From contig JBBQXF010000012.1 of NCBI GenBank assembly GCA_038209965.1, positions 1-58,072 on the forward strand: a DNA stretch of 58,072 bases. Direction: 5' to 3'. The stretch's first letter is position 1. Every line of letters starts with the position of its first letter. Under the pieces are notes generated by a model. That model saw only the letters and a list, made by a program, of their open reading frames with translations, was not told the DNA's origin and ran no database searches. The translations under genes were made by a program, and so were the position numbers. Shown here piece by piece: positions 18,194-26,746 of the stretch. Source of the stretch: JALONO01 sp038209965. Its GTDB lineage: Bacteria; Bacteroidota; Bacteroidia; Cytophagales; Thermoflexibacteraceae.

Positions 18194-18913
18194 TCAACTG
18201 GCAGTTGCCGTTGGCAACTCAATAATTACCGTGGTGCCCAAATTAGGTTCGCTGATCAACTGGAGAGTACGCCCGTGGAGTGTAAGGATGGCTTGAGCCA
18301 CCACCAGCCCCAGTCCTAAGCCTGGTTCGTTGGCAGTGCCCCGCCCAGTGTTGCGCCGGCTAGGGTTAAAGACCGCAGCCAGTTTGGCCGGGCCCATGCC
18401 CACCCCGGTATCGCGCACGGTTACTTGCACACTATCCGCAGCCGGCAACCGATGGGCCGTTACTTCAATGGTATCACCTTTGCGGCTAAATTTGACTGCA
18501 TTGGAGAGGATATTTTGCAACAGGAGGGTCAGCATCGGCAGATCCGCGTTTACTTGCAGACCTTGAGGAGCATAAGGAACCATTAAGATACCTTTCAGCC
18601 CAGCAATATCAGTAAAATCGGTAATCAATTTGGTCAATACTAAATCAACATTTACCCCAACAGGTTTGAAGGTATAGTTCTTTACGTTCAGATCAGCCCA
18701 AAAAATAAGGTTGCGCAGCCGCTGTTGCAACTGCTCCACTTGGCTGTACATATAACGGGCTGATTCTGCAATCAGCCCGTTACCAGTGGCCACCGCATCG
18801 GTCATGACCAGATCCGCCATCACCTTGAGACTATTTACCGGACTCCCAAATTCATAGGAAATCAAGTGGTAAACTTTTTCTAACTCTTGCTTGATTTCTT
18901 TTGAATTATCCAA
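18194..18913 (-). CDS. Sensor-less histidine-kinase-like ATPase with Tyr in place of the phospho-acceptor His
   Basis: This 239-residue protein has no sensor or membrane segment. Residues 10-75 resemble a DHp domain, but the H-box reads SYEFGSPVNSL: Tyr20 stands where the acceptor His should be, while the following Glu and the Pro are kept. A His (H16) lies one helical turn earlier. The HATPase domain looks intact: N box LLQNILSNAVKFS (131-143), G1 VRDTGVGMG (166-174), G2 EPGLGLGLVVAQ (196-207). It is expected to bind ATP but not autophosphorylate at the normal site. It could phosphorylate another protein, be a pseudokinase regulator, or use H16. The gene lies 59 bases downstream of the LytTR regulator gene, probably in one transcript. 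Confidence 0.85.
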   Translation of the reverse strand: MDNSKEIKQELEKVYHLISYEFGSPVNSLKVMADLVMTDAVATGNGLIAESARYMYSQVEQLQQRLRNLIFWADLNVKNYTFKPVGVNVDLVLTKLITDFTDIAGLKGILMVPYAPQGLQVNADLPMLTLLLQNILSNAVKFSRKGDTIEVTAHRLPAADSVQVTVRDTGVGMGPAKLAAVFNPSRRNTGRGTANEPGLGLGLVVAQAILTLHGRTLQLISEPNLGTTVIIELPTATAS

Positions 18914-18972
18914 GAGGTAAGCCGATCAATGAATTGTGGACAAAATTCAACACCAATGCAACAAGGAGTTGC

Positions 18973-19662
18973 TTATTGGAGCATTTTGAGGTGACTTGAC
19001 AAATTACTCTTGTAAGTGTTGCCTATTGGGATTACTTTTTTGTTGATGACCACCGTAGAATCTTCAATGAAATCAATGTGATCATTGTTGACAATGTAGG
19101 AACGGTGGACACGGACAAAGTTGCTGGGCAGTTTTTCGGCAATACCTTTCATTGTGGTAAGGACGATGTGCTGTTGGCCACCTTGTAAGTGAACAATTAC
19201 ATAGTCAGCCAAAGCCTCAATGTACTGGACGCTTTCCAGCCGTATTTTCAGCAGTTGGTTGTTGACTTTGATAAATGCAGTTCCGCCTTCCTTTTGGATT
19301 GGATTGGGCCGCATCGTGTAATCGAAAGCTTTTTTGGCGGCAATGAAAAACCGGTTGTATTGAATCGGTTTTACCAAATAATCGATCACACCAATGTCAA
19401 AAGCTTCCATGGCCATGTCCGTCCGCGAGGTGATGAGGATGGTCGGTGGCGGATCGCCCAATGCTTGCAGCAATTGCAAACCGTTGAGTTCCGGCATCTC
19501 AATATCGAGAAACAAGAGATCGGGCGGATTTGTGTTGATTAGATTGATCGCATCAAAAGGATTTTGACAAGTGTCAACCTTTTTTAAAAAGTTGGTGCGC
19601 TTTGCATATTCGGCCACCAACGTACAGGTTAGCGGATCGTCATCTACAATTAAGCAGTTCAT
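18973..19662 (-). CDS. LytTR-family response regulator
   Basis: This 229-residue regulator starts at the ATG at 19662 (a TTG three codons upstream is less likely). The N-terminal receiver domain has acidic residues in LIVDDDP, phospho-acceptor D53 (LFLDIEMPELNG) and the Lys in DYLVKPIQ. The C-terminal LytTR DNA-binding domain (about 130-229) includes FVRVHRSYIVNNDHID and KKVIPIGNTYK. LytTR proteins bind direct repeats at promoters and are normally paired with LytS/AgrC-like kinases. Here the partner in the transcript is the unusual Tyr20 kinase. A perfect -7 box lies 55 bases upstream. Confidence 0.93.
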   Translation of the reverse strand: MNCLIVDDDPLTCTLVAEYAKRTNFLKKVDTCQNPFDAINLINTNPPDLLFLDIEMPELNGLQLLQALGDPPPTILITSRTDMAMEAFDIGVIDYLVKPIQYNRFFIAAKKAFDYTMRPNPIQKEGGTAFIKVNNQLLKIRLESVQYIEALADYVIVHLQGGQQHIVLTTMKGIAEKLPSNFVRVHRSYIVNNDHIDFIEDSTVVINKKVIPIGNTYKSNLSSHLKMLQ

Positions 19663-19717
19663 ACCAAGCAAGGTTTAAGTAAAAAGATGATAAAAAAATC
19701 TGTATTTTCCAATAAGG

Positions 19718-19725
19718 CAAAGATA
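19718..19725 (-). promoter_or_regulatory. -7 promoter element for the LytTR-kinase operon
   Basis: On the minus strand TATCTTTG matches TAnnTTTG exactly, 55 bases before the LytTR ATG. No clear -33 box was found. The surrounding divergent gap (19663-20006, about 340 bases) is A/T-rich and otherwise shows nothing recognisable. Confidence 0.5.
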
Positions 19726-20006
19726 GACAAAAAACAGAGTATTTTCGTTTTAATATCTCGATTGTTGATTTAATTATTTTGAACAGGCAATTTTTCATGG
19801 GAGATCTGAATTGGGCCAATGCATAGCTACCGGCAAATAAGCCGATTTGACCATTGAAATTCAGTAAAAATCGGATTTATTTGGTTTAGACTAATTAGTG
19901 ATGGTTCAGTGGTTTGGGTTGTTTATCTATTACGGTATAATATTTGAAACCAATTACCTGAATTTGCCCGACAGTTGATTACGCTATTTTGTTTGATTTA
20001 GCCCCG

Positions 20007-21455
20007 ATGATTAAGCCATTGAAAAATATATATACAATTAAACTTTGCTTATTTGGCGCTTTATGCTTGGCGCTATGTTTGGCGGGGGGGCAAAATGAGG
20101 TTAAAGCCCAAAATTTGGCCAAAAACCAACCCGCTCCCAATACCGACATGGACGGTAAAGCATTGGATCATTTCGTCCGAGCCGAAAACTTGCGCAGGAG
20201 CAAGCGCTTTATCGAGGCCATTGATGAGTATGACAAGGCGATAGTGGCCGATGCCAACAATTTCAAATTTACCTTCTCCAAAGGAATTTGTTATTTTATG
20301 GTGAAAGATGCTGTCAATTGCATCAATTCGCTACAACAGTCAGTGGTGCTCAAGCAAGACTATGTTGCCTCGCATGTGCTGCTGGCCCAGTGCTACCGAA
20401 CCCAGAAAAAGTACGATGAAATGATTAGAGCGTTGGACAATGCTTTCAAATACGATGCCGATTTGCGCAAAAAATCGGAATATAAGACCGAGATTATCCA
20501 AACTTTGGTGCGCAACAAGGAATACGCCAAGGCCAAACCACATATTTTGCAGGCCAAGTCGGTGGCACCGTCCGATGCGGTAGTACTGTTTTATGAAGGC
20601 AAAGTGGCCAACGAGCTCGGTGACTATAAAACAGCGAAGGAAAGCCTGATCAAGGCAATGACTGAACTGCCCAATGACCCCAAAGTGAGGGCCAAATATT
20701 GGTATGAACTTGGCTACGCCTATTATCGCTTGAATCAATTTGACAATGCGTGGGACACTTGGAAAAATGTGGCCAACTATGGCCCGTTCAAAATGAAGAT
20801 TGCCCGCTATGATCCCAAGGTGTATTTGAACAATGCCCTGTGTTATTTCAAAATATACGACTACGCCAAAGCCAAGGAAAATGCCAGCATTGCACTCAAG
20901 ATGCAGCCCAACCTGTCGCAGGCTTACGTGCTCATGGCAGAGGCCGAACGCAAAGAGGCCAAGCATGAAACAGCCATCGGAAGTTACACCAAGGCTATAT
21001 CGGTAGAAAATGATCCTGCCCGCAAGGCAGAAATCCATAAGTCATTGGCCTATGCGCTTATGGAGTCGCAGCGGTTTGGGGAGGTAATCAATGCAGCCAT
21101 GCAAAGCCTAAAAACCAATCCCGGAGATTATAACTTGCACTTTCTGCAAGCAGCGGCGCATTATCGGATGAAAAATTACCTCGAGGCCGCCAAGGTGATC
21201 GAGAACTTGCTGGGCAACCCCGCACTGGATCCCGAAAGCCGTGGCCAGTTCAATTTTGCTCTCGGGGTAATCTATAAACTGACCAATCAGTCGGACAAGG
21301 CCAAAGTCGCTTTTAAACGGGCAGAGTTGGGTAGTTTTGCCCGGAGTGCTCAGTTGGAATTGGCCACACTCGAGGGCCATGCCATAGAAGATGAGGAACC
21401 AGAGGCCGCCGATAAGCCGATGACCATGCCCAAATTGCCCGGTGAAAGCCAATAA
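20007..21455 (+). CDS. Secreted or periplasmic TPR-repeat protein
   Basis: This 482-residue protein begins with a signal peptide (MIKPLKNIYTIKLCLFGALC, cleavage expected after EVKAQ). I prefer the ATG at 20007 to the in-frame TTG at 19989, because the signal peptide starts there. The rest is a superhelix of tetratricopeptide repeats, roughly ten, for example ENLRRSKRFIEAIDEYDKA and YAKAKENASIALKMQPNLSQ. TPR proteins of this kind are protein-protein scaffolds in the cell envelope of Bacteroidota; a specific partner is not evident. The C-terminus is acidic and proline-rich. It converges on the sugar kinase gene with a 13-base gap. Confidence 0.87.
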   Translation: MIKPLKNIYTIKLCLFGALCLALCLAGGQNEVKAQNLAKNQPAPNTDMDGKALDHFVRAENLRRSKRFIEAIDEYDKAIVADANNFKFTFSKGICYFMVKDAVNCINSLQQSVVLKQDYVASHVLLAQCYRTQKKYDEMIRALDNAFKYDADLRKKSEYKTEIIQTLVRNKEYAKAKPHILQAKSVAPSDAVVLFYEGKVANELGDYKTAKESLIKAMTELPNDPKVRAKYWYELGYAYYRLNQFDNAWDTWKNVANYGPFKMKIARYDPKVYLNNALCYFKIYDYAKAKENASIALKMQPNLSQAYVLMAEAERKEAKHETAIGSYTKAISVENDPARKAEIHKSLAYALMESQRFGEVINAAMQSLKTNPGDYNLHFLQAAAHYRMKNYLEAAKVIENLLGNPALDPESRGQFNFALGVIYKLTNQSDKAKVAFKRAELGSFARSAQLELATLEGHAIEDEEPEAADKPMTMPKLPGESQ

Positions 21456-21468
21456 CCCGTTCCTTGGC

Positions 21469-22596
21469 CTAGCTGCTGCGTTCCCACTCGCGCAAGTAGT
21501 CGCGGAGTTCGTGCAGGCCTGGACTGAACCCGTACTGGATGTAGGCGCCCGAACTGGCCATGCCCAGCACCATACACTTGGCCAGGGGCAGTCCGGCCAA
21601 TAGTCCCAAGCAATATCCCGCATTGAGATTGTCCCCTCCACCAGTCAAAATTTTTGGCCGATTGACCACCCGGCCCGCGATCTCGGTCGTGCCAGCCGCC
21701 GTGCAGGCAATGGCCCGATCCACTGGGTGTACTAGTAGCGTATGGATCTTGAGTTGGTCAAAAATGAAATTGGCTGCCAAGTTGGTCTTTGGCATTTGGT
21801 GGAGTTGGGCGTTATCGTTGGGGGAGTAGCCATTTAATACCAGCCAAATTTTGCGGGCTTCGTTTTCGTTCATGCCCAGGGTCACTTGGCCAAACGCCGA
21901 ATACTGGCTCACCACCGCCAATACCTCGCGGATCGCTTCGGGGGTGTTCCGGCTTGGATCACAGAGATCAAACAGGAATTTTTTGGGCGGGTCAATGGGC
22001 AGGTAGCGCACCACTTCGTCCAGCAGCCCCTGCCAAATCCCGGTGCAATGTGGCATATTGGCCCAATCGACAAAAGCCAGCAATTGGCTCTCGACCGCGT
22101 AAGCCCGCAGGCTGGGCGGGCTGATCACCGATTTTACCTTTTCCCAAGTGAGGTGGGCAAACGCCCCCATGTCGGAAAACATCAATTTGCCGTCTTGGAA
22201 CTCAAAGGCGTTGGTGTAGGCCGCTGGCCCGATCGGGACTTGTTGGCAAAGGGGGTGCATCTGGCCAAATACAGGGTCCCCGATGCAGGCCACCACATAG
22301 TTGCGGATGCCCAGCGCACCCAAGGCATTGGCCATGATGGGTGCATTGCCGCCGAGCTTGGTTTCTTGCGTGTCCATTTCCACCTGCCCGCTCCGGCCGG
22401 CCAATGTGCCCAAGTGGCTGGAAAACGTGGCAATGGACTGAAAATAGCCCACTTGGTTGATTTCCCGGTTTTGCACAATGTGCTGGATGCGGTCCACAAA
22501 ACCATCAAGCCCGACCAAAGCCCGATAATCACCGACTTTTTCGGTCAAGGTGGGCAGGAGTTCAATCAACTCGCGGAGGATGGGGGCTATTGGCAT
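21469..22596 (-). CDS. PfkB/ribokinase-family carbohydrate kinase
   Basis: This protein of about 375 residues has the PfkB fold signatures: the substrate-side motif KLGGNAPIMANALGALGI in the N-terminal third and the C-terminal catalytic motif TGGGDNLNAGYCLGLL. In the latter motif the Asp takes the place of the general base in the usual GAGD. Homologues phosphorylate a hydroxymethyl group of a sugar or nucleoside using ATP. I start at ATG 22596; a GTG at 22653 would add 19 unsupported residues. The gene is divergent from the GH57-like gene (263 bases between starts), which hints at a shared carbohydrate theme. The precise sugar is unknown, and the sequence is distant from textbook ribokinase and fructokinase. 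Confidence 0.82.
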   Translation of the reverse strand: MPIAPILRELIELLPTLTEKVGDYRALVGLDGFVDRIQHIVQNREINQVGYFQSIATFSSHLGTLAGRSGQVEMDTQETKLGGNAPIMANALGALGIRNYVVACIGDPVFGQMHPLCQQVPIGPAAYTNAFEFQDGKLMFSDMGAFAHLTWEKVKSVISPPSLRAYAVESQLLAFVDWANMPHCTGIWQGLLDEVVRYLPIDPPKKFLFDLCDPSRNTPEAIREVLAVVSQYSAFGQVTLGMNENEARKIWLVLNGYSPNDNAQLHQMPKTNLAANFIFDQLKIHTLLVHPVDRAIACTAAGTTEIAGRVVNRPKILTGGGDNLNAGYCLGLLAGLPLAKCMVLGMASSGAYIQYGFSPGLHELRDYLREWERSS

Positions 22597-22859
22597 GGCG
22601 ATCAAAGTGGGTGGTAAATTCTTTGTTGCGGCTTGGCAATGACGGGCGGTCACGCCAAGTGTATTGGGTCTTCAAAGGTATCTTTTTACCGGAAATTATT
22701 GAGAGTTGCGAAGTATTTAATGCGCATTCGCTTTTAATGATTAACTTTATAATTCCAAGTTCTATTATTGTGCAAAACTCTAGCCGTTGGCAAGTCCAAT
22801 CTTTTCGGCACTTTGGAACCAATGGAGTTCAGACCCAAAGCAACACTTTTTTTGCGCTC

Positions 22860-24035
22860 ATGCAACAACAACTTTGCCTTTATTTACGGGCGGCGAAACC
22901 CCTTAAACTCAAGAATTACCTGTTTTCCCACATAGGGGCGAATCACGAATATGAGGATGCCGAGGTATTGCGCGAGGAGCTGAATGACCTGTGCGACCAC
23001 GCGATTCTGCCGGTCAACCACCTGCTCCTCCAACTGTTGGCCCCGCCTACCCTGGATCGCCCAGCCCTTCCCACTTTTAAGTTCGCCATTTCCGTCGACC
23101 GCTACCTGCTCGATGACTTGCTGGAACTGCGCCCCGATGTCATCAAATCTTATGCTGACCTGCTGGCCACCAAACAGGTTGAGTTGGTGGCCGACCCTGG
23201 ATTTAGTGCCCTTGCCTTGTTCTGCGCCCCGGAGCAGTTGGTTCCGCAAGTGGACGCCCACCTGCACAAACTACAAGCCCATTTTGCCCTTGCACCAGTT
23301 TGTTGCAGCGCAGTGGGCGCTCTGCTCACCCCGGATCTGGCCCGCAGCTTGGGCCAAATGGGTTTTCGGACCCTGCTGGCCGATTTACCGGCTGGGGTCT
23401 CGCACACTTGGCAATCAGTGGGCTTCTCGACCGATCTATCTTTAATCTACGGCAACCGGGATCTAATGGCGGTTTTCGCCGATCATTTTGACAACAGTGC
23501 CTCCCCACTTTATCCTTTTACGGCGGCCAAATTCCTTAAGCAGGTGATGCAACCAGCCAATTTATTTTTTGATTACAATACTTTTGGGGTCACTTATTCG
23601 GAAGATACCGGCATTTTTGGCTTTTTGGAAGAACTGGTTCAGGACATTGGCCGCTCCACGCATTTTTCCACCATCCTGCCCACTGAATTGGAAGCGGTTC
23701 AGTTGCCCAATGCCTCGGGGCATTCAGCGGCGCTGGCGGTGGCCAATAACGAATACCATACTTTGACCGAGAACAAATTGCAAAAGGAGGTATTGGAAAA
23801 AATTCGTTCGCTAAAGGAGAGGGTCACGGATCAGGATGAATATTTGCGCGTGATTTGGCTCAGGTTGTTGGATATTTCCCTTTTTCGGGCCATGCGGTTG
23901 GGCCAACCAACGAGCCGTCCCAAAGAATGGAGCCCTTATGATGTTTATATCAATTGCATGAATATTTTGTCGGACATGGAAAAACGCTTTGTTCCCAACG
24001 ATAAATCCAAACCCAGGGTATTCAGTGCCCTGTGA
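22860..24035 (+). CDS. GH57 alpha-amylase-like protein, probably catalytically inactive
   Basis: This 391-residue protein aligns along its length with my memory of Bacteroidota family GH57 enzymes: CLYLRAAKPLKLKNYLF at the start, LARSLGQMGFRTLL in the middle, NLFFDYNTFG at about 234-243, and YDVYINCMNILSDM near the end. The motif residues are lost. The His of the N-terminal HQP motif is Ala12. The second motif, usually with a His, reads ADPGFSALAL. The nucleophile Glu position is Gly153. The usual DYETFGEHQ is DYNTFGVTY. I start at ATG 22860 because the family begins there; the 90 upstream codons are not protein-like for this fold. It may be a non-catalytic carbohydrate-binding or regulatory paralog. 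Inactive GH57 homologues are known in Bacteroidota. Confidence 0.78.
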   Translation: MQQQLCLYLRAAKPLKLKNYLFSHIGANHEYEDAEVLREELNDLCDHAILPVNHLLLQLLAPPTLDRPALPTFKFAISVDRYLLDDLLELRPDVIKSYADLLATKQVELVADPGFSALALFCAPEQLVPQVDAHLHKLQAHFALAPVCCSAVGALLTPDLARSLGQMGFRTLLADLPAGVSHTWQSVGFSTDLSLIYGNRDLMAVFADHFDNSASPLYPFTAAKFLKQVMQPANLFFDYNTFGVTYSEDTGIFGFLEELVQDIGRSTHFSTILPTELEAVQLPNASGHSAALAVANNEYHTLTENKLQKEVLEKIRSLKERVTDQDEYLRVIWLRLLDISLFRAMRLGQPTSRPKEWSPYDVYINCMNILSDMEKRFVPNDKSKPRVFSAL

Positions 24036-24194
24036 GCAAAAAGCAGGGAAATGATCCAGCCTCTCCCTCTCCCAATATCAGTTTAATGGAACAGTTCTGC
24101 AAGTATTTGAAAATCAAAAAATAAACTACTTGAATTAGCCAAACCATTTTGTCTTCACCCAATTTTTCCCGGATCAAACCCGTTTATCCCCGTT

Positions 24195-24638
24195 ATGCTA
24201 AATTTTTTGAAGCTGGCCCTTGGTAAGTCGATGGCCGATGTGCCCGCGCCCCCGTTCACAAAATGGTTGGCCGGTACCTTATTGCACGCCGAACTGGGCC
24301 AAACCGAGATGCGCATCACTGTGCGTCCCGAAATGACCAACCCGGCAGGCATGTTGCACGGGGGCATTCATTCGGCCATTCTGGATGACCTCATCGGCAT
24401 CACCGTAGCAGCGGCCGGATTGCCCAACTTATATGTATCGGTCAATTTGGCGATCGACTTTATGGCCCCAGCCCGGGAGGGCGACGTTGTGGTGGCCAAG
24501 GCCAAGCTTACGCGCTCCGGCAAAACGATTGTCAACGCCATCGGGGAATTGTATGCCGAAAATGGCACGCTCCTCAGCCGGGCAACTTCCAATTTGGCCA
24601 ACACTGGCTTGCCGAGCATCATGCCCCAAAATTTTTAG
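24195..24638 (+). CDS. Hotdog-fold thioesterase, PaaI family
   Basis: This 147-residue single hotdog domain has the family signature NPAGMLHGGIHSAILDD, in which H55-G56-G57 and D64/D65 form the active-site region. The C-terminal strand motif NAIGELYAENGTLLSRATS is also typical. PaaI-type enzymes hydrolyse acyl- or aryl-CoA thioesters as homotetramers in the cytoplasm. The cyclophilin gene follows after 9 bases on the same strand, so the two are likely co-transcribed. The acyl-CoA substrate cannot be deduced. Confidence 0.9.
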   Translation: MLNFLKLALGKSMADVPAPPFTKWLAGTLLHAELGQTEMRITVRPEMTNPAGMLHGGIHSAILDDLIGITVAAAGLPNLYVSVNLAIDFMAPAREGDVVVAKAKLTRSGKTIVNAIGELYAENGTLLSRATSNLANTGLPSIMPQNF

Positions 24639-24647
24639 GCTCTAGTC

Positions 24648-25160
24648 ATGTTCAACCCTTTCAAGAAACCAGTCGAGGAGGAAACCCCCAAACGGCTCTA
24701 TGTGAGGTTGTTGACTTCGGTGGGGGAGTTTGAAATTGATTTCTTTGCCGATGAAGCACCTAGTACTGTCAAAAACTTTATTCGGCTGGCCAAAGCAGGA
24801 TTTTATGACGGCCTCAAGTTTCACCGAGTACTGGCCGGCGTATTGGTTCAGACTGGCTGTCCCAAAGGTGATGGCACAGGAAACCCAGGCTACCATATCA
24901 AGTGTGAGTTGGGTGGGCCAAAACAACAACACGAGCCGGGCGTACTTTCCATGGCCCACACCGGTCGTGATATGGGCGGGTCGCAGTTCTTTATCTGCTT
25001 AAGCCGCCAAGTCCAGTTCGACGGCAACCATACCTGTTTTGGCAAAATCACCAAAGGGCTGGAACATTTGGATCAGGTTGCTCTTGGGGACACCATTCTG
25101 TCTGTTGAGGTACGGTTAGAAGCAATCCAAGCTGCTAGTGCAGTGGAAGGGGAGAACTAA
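24648..25160 (+). CDS. Cyclophilin-type peptidyl-prolyl cis-trans isomerase
   Basis: This 170-residue cyclophilin has no signal peptide, so it is probably cytoplasmic. The catalytic Arg lies in LKFHRVLAG, and QTGCPKGDGTG, GGSQFFICLS and FDGNHTCFGKI form the rest of the active-site groove. The Trp that confers cyclosporin sensitivity in eukaryotic enzymes is absent, as in most bacterial ones. It catalyses X-Pro isomerisation during folding. It follows the thioesterase gene by 9 bases and meets the convergent xseA gene with only 7 bases between stop codons; no terminator is visible there. Confidence 0.94.
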   Translation: MFNPFKKPVEEETPKRLYVRLLTSVGEFEIDFFADEAPSTVKNFIRLAKAGFYDGLKFHRVLAGVLVQTGCPKGDGTGNPGYHIKCELGGPKQQHEPGVLSMAHTGRDMGGSQFFICLSRQVQFDGNHTCFGKITKGLEHLDQVALGDTILSVEVRLEAIQAASAVEGEN

Positions 25161-25167
25161 CCAAGGA

Positions 25168-26397
25168 TCAAATTGGCTCGGGTGGGCCGGTCACAGTGCT
25201 GGTAATCTGCCATTTAGGGGTGATGGTCAGTAGTTCGTCGCCCTGCTTGACCGCCGCGCCCTGTTTCAGGGGAACCCCATTGAGCATCGTGATCGTGTAG
25301 CCGCGCCTCAGAAGTGTTTGGGGATCCAAATAGACCAATGATTGCTCAATGTGGCGTAAATGGGTAGTGGCATCTTTTAATTGCTCTTGGCCAGCCATCT
25401 GCAACCGATCTTGTTGGCGGTCAAGGTGATAGCCAGCCTGCTGGAGCAGTTGGCCCGCCTGCCGCCCAAGCTTGGCCGCCCAGTGCTGGAGGGTGATCCG
25501 ATGCTCATTCACCATTGCTTGGCTGGCTTGCAGCACATGGCCCAAGTGTTCGTTTAGCTCAAGTTCAAATTTGGCGTTGTGCCGGATAATAAACTCGGCG
25601 ACAGCCGTTGGCGTTTTTAATGACAAATGGGCCACCACGTCAGTCACGGAGGTGTCGCGCAGGTGACCGATGCCTGCCAGCACGGGTACTGGGCAATGCG
25701 CCACAGCTTCAGCCACGGCATAACTGTTGAACACTTCCAAATCCAAGCGTGAGCCTCCACCCCGGATCAGGATCGCTGCATCAAAACTTGGCCCGACTTG
25801 CTGTATTTGCCCCAGTAGTTCTTCCTCGGCCCGTTCGCCTTGCACCGATGTGGGAAAAAAGACGATTTGAAAAGTATATCGATAAGGATTGTGGTACAAT
25901 TGATCCAAAAAGTCGGCGTAGCCAGCCGCACTTGCCGAGGAGATGACCGCCAACCGTTGGAGAACTGGCTGGAGGGTTAATGCTTTTTGCTGCTCGAGCA
26001 AGCCTCCCTGTTCCAATCGGAGGAGGGTTTGTTGTCGTTGCAGCTCGAGTTCGCCAATGGTGTAGGCAGCATCCAAATCGGAAATAACGAGGGATAATCC
26101 ATACACTTCGTGGAATTGGATTGTCACCTTGACAAGAACTTTACTGCCCGGGCGCAAAATGACGGACAGGCCATCCCCAAATTTGCTTATTAAGATAGCC
26201 AAACTGGCGTTCCAGACAATTGCCCGGGCCTTGGCCAGTATTTTGTCCTTTTCTTTTTGTACCAATTCCAAATAGGCATGCTCGTTAACTTGCACTGAGG
26301 CCAGTTCTGCCGTAATCCAAAAATCTTGTTGGACATTTTGAATCAATTTTTGGATACTCTTGTTTAACTGTAGAAGAGTGAAGTGTTTTTCTGGCAT
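25168..26397 (-). CDS. xseA: Exodeoxyribonuclease VII large subunit
   Basis: This 409-residue protein has an N-terminal OB-fold (FTLLQLNKSIQKLIQNVQQD to about residue 95), then the catalytic core with LAVISSASAAGYADFLDQL and ILIRGGGSRLDLEVFNSYAVAEAV, including the conserved IGHLRDTSVTD segment. A long C-terminal helical region binds the small subunits. ExoVII degrades single-stranded DNA in both directions without metal. The xseB gene usually follows xseA but is not adjacent here. The upstream gap (26398-26746, about 350 bases) is A/T-rich with no gene. Confidence 0.94.
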   Translation of the reverse strand: MPEKHFTLLQLNKSIQKLIQNVQQDFWITAELASVQVNEHAYLELVQKEKDKILAKARAIVWNASLAILISKFGDGLSVILRPGSKVLVKVTIQFHEVYGLSLVISDLDAAYTIGELELQRQQTLLRLEQGGLLEQQKALTLQPVLQRLAVISSASAAGYADFLDQLYHNPYRYTFQIVFFPTSVQGERAEEELLGQIQQVGPSFDAAILIRGGGSRLDLEVFNSYAVAEAVAHCPVPVLAGIGHLRDTSVTDVVAHLSLKTPTAVAEFIIRHNAKFELELNEHLGHVLQASQAMVNEHRITLQHWAAKLGRQAGQLLQQAGYHLDRQQDRLQMAGQEQLKDATTHLRHIEQSLVYLDPQTLLRRGYTITMLNGVPLKQGAAVKQGDELLTITPKWQITSTVTGPPEPI

Positions 26398-26746
26398 GTT
26401 GGTTCTTGCTTTGATGCAAATTAGTTAAGTTTGTGTCAACATTACATAAAACCAGTGCAAGGGACAATAAGGCTAAATAAAGTACTTGCGTAATAAAAAC
26501 GTTCTTTAATATTTTGTTAAGTCGGTTGAATGAACTTACTTTGCCCCTGTAAGCCACTAGATAATCGTTTTTAATGCAAAGACTCTTGTCTTTAAACATA
26601 CAGTTAATAGATTCGTAATTTTTTAGTTTAGTGAAAAATGTCCAGACATGGTACAGGCAGATGCGTGTATTATGTCTTTTTTTTGCCTAATTGTTTAGGT
26701 GGCACTAGATTTGAGTTTAGGATCTTGTTCTAACCAAAATACACCT
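26398..26746. other. Divergent intergenic region without a gene
   Basis: These roughly 350 A/T-rich bases separate the divergent xseA and HAMP-GAF genes. Short matches to the -7 consensus occur (for example TAAGTTTG at 26426-26433, plus strand) but none has a convincing partner at -33 or a sensible distance to a start. No RNA structure or repeat stood out. Confidence 0.5.

Noticed and set aside
20340..21038. A 232-codon antisense frame opposite the TPR gene
   Set aside because: Complement of TPR codons; the sense frame has a signal peptide and clear TPR repeats.
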